From: Salaquimonas sp. | GTDB taxonomy: Bacteria > Pseudomonadota > Alphaproteobacteria > Rhizobiales > Rhizobiaceae | Assembly (NCBI GenBank): GCA_022340185.1 | Contig: JAJDOK010000126.1 | Span: 1 to 43,789 of the forward strand | Direction: 5' to 3' | DNA: 43,789 nucleotides | Part shown: positions 42,366 to 43,789 of the stretch, piece by piece | How the letters are laid out: each line of letters starts with the position of its first letter | Numbering within the stretch: the first letter of the stretch is position 1 | Notes under the pieces: generated by a model | The model's database searches: none | Told to the model about the DNA's origin: nothing | The model's input: the letters and a program-made list of their open reading frames with translations, nothing else | Made by a program: the position numbers and the translations under genes

Positions 42366-43481
42366 ATGAGCCAGATGGAACTCGCCTCCGGCCCCACCGC
42401 CGATCCGGCCCGCCCGGATCCCGCTCGAAATGGCCGCGTGATCGTCTATGGCCTTGTCGGACTGATCGGCCTGGCGCTCGCCTTCGCGCCCTTCCTGTTC
42501 CAGGACGTGCGAGCCGGCCAGGTCGCCGCGCGCATCTGCGTCTTCATCGTATTGGTGGCGAGCTACGACCTGCTGATCGGCTATACCGGCATCGTCTCCT
42601 TCGCCCACACCATGTTTTTCGGCCTCGGCGCTTATGGTACCGCGATAGCGCTGAAGCAGATGGGGGCTGGCTGGGACGCGATCATCGTCGGTGGCGCCGC
42701 CGGGATCATCGCCGCCGCCCTCCTCGCCGCGCTGATCGGCGTGCTGTCGCTCAGGGTCAAGGCGATCTTCTTCGCCATGGTCACGCTGGCCGCCGCCTCG
42801 GTGATGCTGGTGCTGGCCTCCCAGCTTTCCGGTATCACCAATGGTGAGGACGGGCTGGTCTATCAGGTGCCGCGACTGTTCAAGCCGGCCATGAAGCTGA
42901 TGACCGACGCCGACGGCAAGGTCCTGAAAATCATGGGTGTTTCGATGAACGGCAAGATCACCGCCTATTATTTCGTTTTTATCGCCAGCGCGCTGTTGTT
43001 CTGGGCGATGATGCGCATTGTGCGTTCGCCGCTCGGCACCGTGCTCGAAGCCATCCGCGAGAACGAGATGCGCGCCGAAGCGATCGGCTACAAGGTCGTC
43101 GCGTATCGCACAGCCGTCTTCGTCATCGCCGCTGTCATCGCCGCCTGTGCAGGCATTCTGTGGGCCGTTTGGCTGCGCTATACCGGCCCGGATACCACGC
43201 TGTCCTTTTCCATCATGATCGACATCCTGCTGATGGTCGTCATCGGCGGCATGGGCACCATGGTCGGCAGCGTCATCGGTGTCGTGCTGATGAGCCTTGC
43301 CCAATTCTACCTGAAGGATCTTATGCAACTCGCCGCCTCTGCAACCGAGGGCATATCCGTCTTGCCGCACCTGCTCGAGCCGGACCGCTGGCTGCTGTGG
43401 CTCGGCCTGCTGTTCATCCTGCTCGTCTACTTCTTCCCGGCGGGGATCGCCGGCACGCTGATGAAGAAAGGAAATCATTGA
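42366..43481 (+). CDS. LivM-type ABC transporter permease
   Basis: 371 aa. LivM hallmarks: YDLLIGYTGIVSFAHTMFFG and the coupling loop AIRENEMRAEAIGYKV. The ATG at 42366 with GAGG eight bases upstream is preferred to a GTG at 42360. Multi-helix inner-membrane protein. Its stop overlaps the hydrolase start (TGATG). Confidence 0.93.
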   Translation: MSQMELASGPTADPARPDPARNGRVIVYGLVGLIGLALAFAPFLFQDVRAGQVAARICVFIVLVASYDLLIGYTGIVSFAHTMFFGLGAYGTAIALKQMGAGWDAIIVGGAAGIIAAALLAALIGVLSLRVKAIFFAMVTLAAASVMLVLASQLSGITNGEDGLVYQVPRLFKPAMKLMTDADGKVLKIMGVSMNGKITAYYFVFIASALLFWAMMRIVRSPLGTVLEAIRENEMRAEAIGYKVVAYRTAVFVIAAVIAACAGILWAVWLRYTGPDTTLSFSIMIDILLMVVIGGMGTMVGSVIGVVLMSLAQFYLKDLMQLAASATEGISVLPHLLEPDRWLLWLGLLFILLVYFFPAGIAGTLMKKGNH

Positions 43482-43789
43482 TGTCTGCGCCCAGTGTCGA
43501 ACCGAAATCGGTCTATGTCCAGGCAGGCAGCCACGAGATCCATGTCGCCGAATGGGGCGATCCGGCAAAGCCCGCACTGGTCATGTGGCACGGGCTGGCG
43601 CGGACGGGCCGCGATTTCGACGAACTGGCACAAGCGCTTTGCGACACCTATTTCGTGATCTGCCCGGATACGCTGGGCCGCGGCATGTCTGGCTGGGCAG
43701 CCGACCCTGCAAAGGAATATGCCTTCACGGTATTCGGCGACCATACCCTGGCCATTCTGGATCACTACGGCATCGGCAAACTGCGCTGG
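43481..43789 (+). CDS. Alpha/beta hydrolase, partial (runs off the window)
   Basis: 103 residues visible. Alpha/beta-hydrolase N-terminal half: the HG oxyanion motif (LVMWHGLARTGRDFDELA), then DTLGRGMSGW after the second core strand. The nucleophile elbow lies beyond the window end. AGGA precedes the ATG, which overlaps the LivM stop. As the seventh gene of the operon it may hydrolyse an ester, amide or CoA thioester of the imported compound. Confidence 0.85.
   Translation, partial: MSAPSVEPKSVYVQAGSHEIHVAEWGDPAKPALVMWHGLARTGRDFDELAQALCDTYFVICPDTLGRGMSGWAADPAKEYAFTVFGDHTLAILDHYGIGKLRW

Overview
The window reads as a GC-rich chromosomal segment of an alphaproteobacterium, most likely of the order Hyphomicrobiales (rhizobia-like families). 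Four things point there: a class III cyclase fused to FlgO and TPR regions, a divergent tpa/tauR-xsc arrangement like that of other alphaproteobacteria, many ATGA-overlapping genes, and a CCTCTCC/GGAGAGG intergenic hairpin of the rhizobial type. No rRNA, tRNA, CRISPR array or transposase is visible. The content is almost entirely accessory catabolism of small nitrogen-, phosphorus- and sulfur-containing organics.

Layout. 217-1977 is a signalling cyclase. 2432-3093 holds two small exported proteins, one with eight cysteines. 3353-4591 is a creatinase. On the minus strand, 12653 down to 4615 forms one operon: a family-5 binding protein, two Dpp/Opp-type permeases, two ATPases and a phosphonate monoester hydrolase-like enzyme of the sulfatase fold. 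Further along the minus strand, phnW, phnX and a pbfA-like lyase (17353 down to 13789) form an aminoethylphosphonate (AEP) degradation operon ending in an EamA transporter. A Na/Pi-cotransporter homologue (17448-19112) and a divergent LysR regulator (19355-20245) adjoin it. A FucO-like iron alcohol dehydrogenase, a VOC protein and an AraC regulator follow.

24264 down to 22894 and 28199 down to 24452 carry a glutamine-synthetase-like ligase, an APC-type permease, acetate kinase and an omega-amino-acid (taurine) aminotransferase. Divergently come a MocR regulator (tauR), xsc, a second class III aminotransferase and a large PHP-like (DUF3604-type) protein of unknown function. This is a taurine-to-acetyl-phosphate pathway in which acetate kinase sits in the place usually taken by phosphotransacetylase. 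A CTGG-type motif recurs upstream of tpa/tauR, xsc and the glutamine-synthetase-like gene and is a candidate TauR box.

The right end holds a PAS-LuxR regulator divergent from an acyl-CoA ligase, an SDR, a complete branched-chain-amino-acid-type ABC transporter (binding protein, two ATPases, two permeases) and an alpha/beta hydrolase cut off by the window end. This looks like uptake and CoA-dependent catabolism of an unknown carboxylic acid or amide.

How the genes work together (inference). Taurine and AEP are sulfonate and phosphonate isosteres, and creatine is another animal-derived amino compound. The region looks like an island for using C2 amino-sulfonates and amino-phosphonates, possibly with uptake and hydrolysis of phosphonate esters feeding AEP into pbfA/phnW/phnX. 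The least described parts are the transporter-PMH operon, the PHP-like protein in the xsc operon, the ligase carrying a TauR-type box, and the twin hairpins found after both binding-protein genes.
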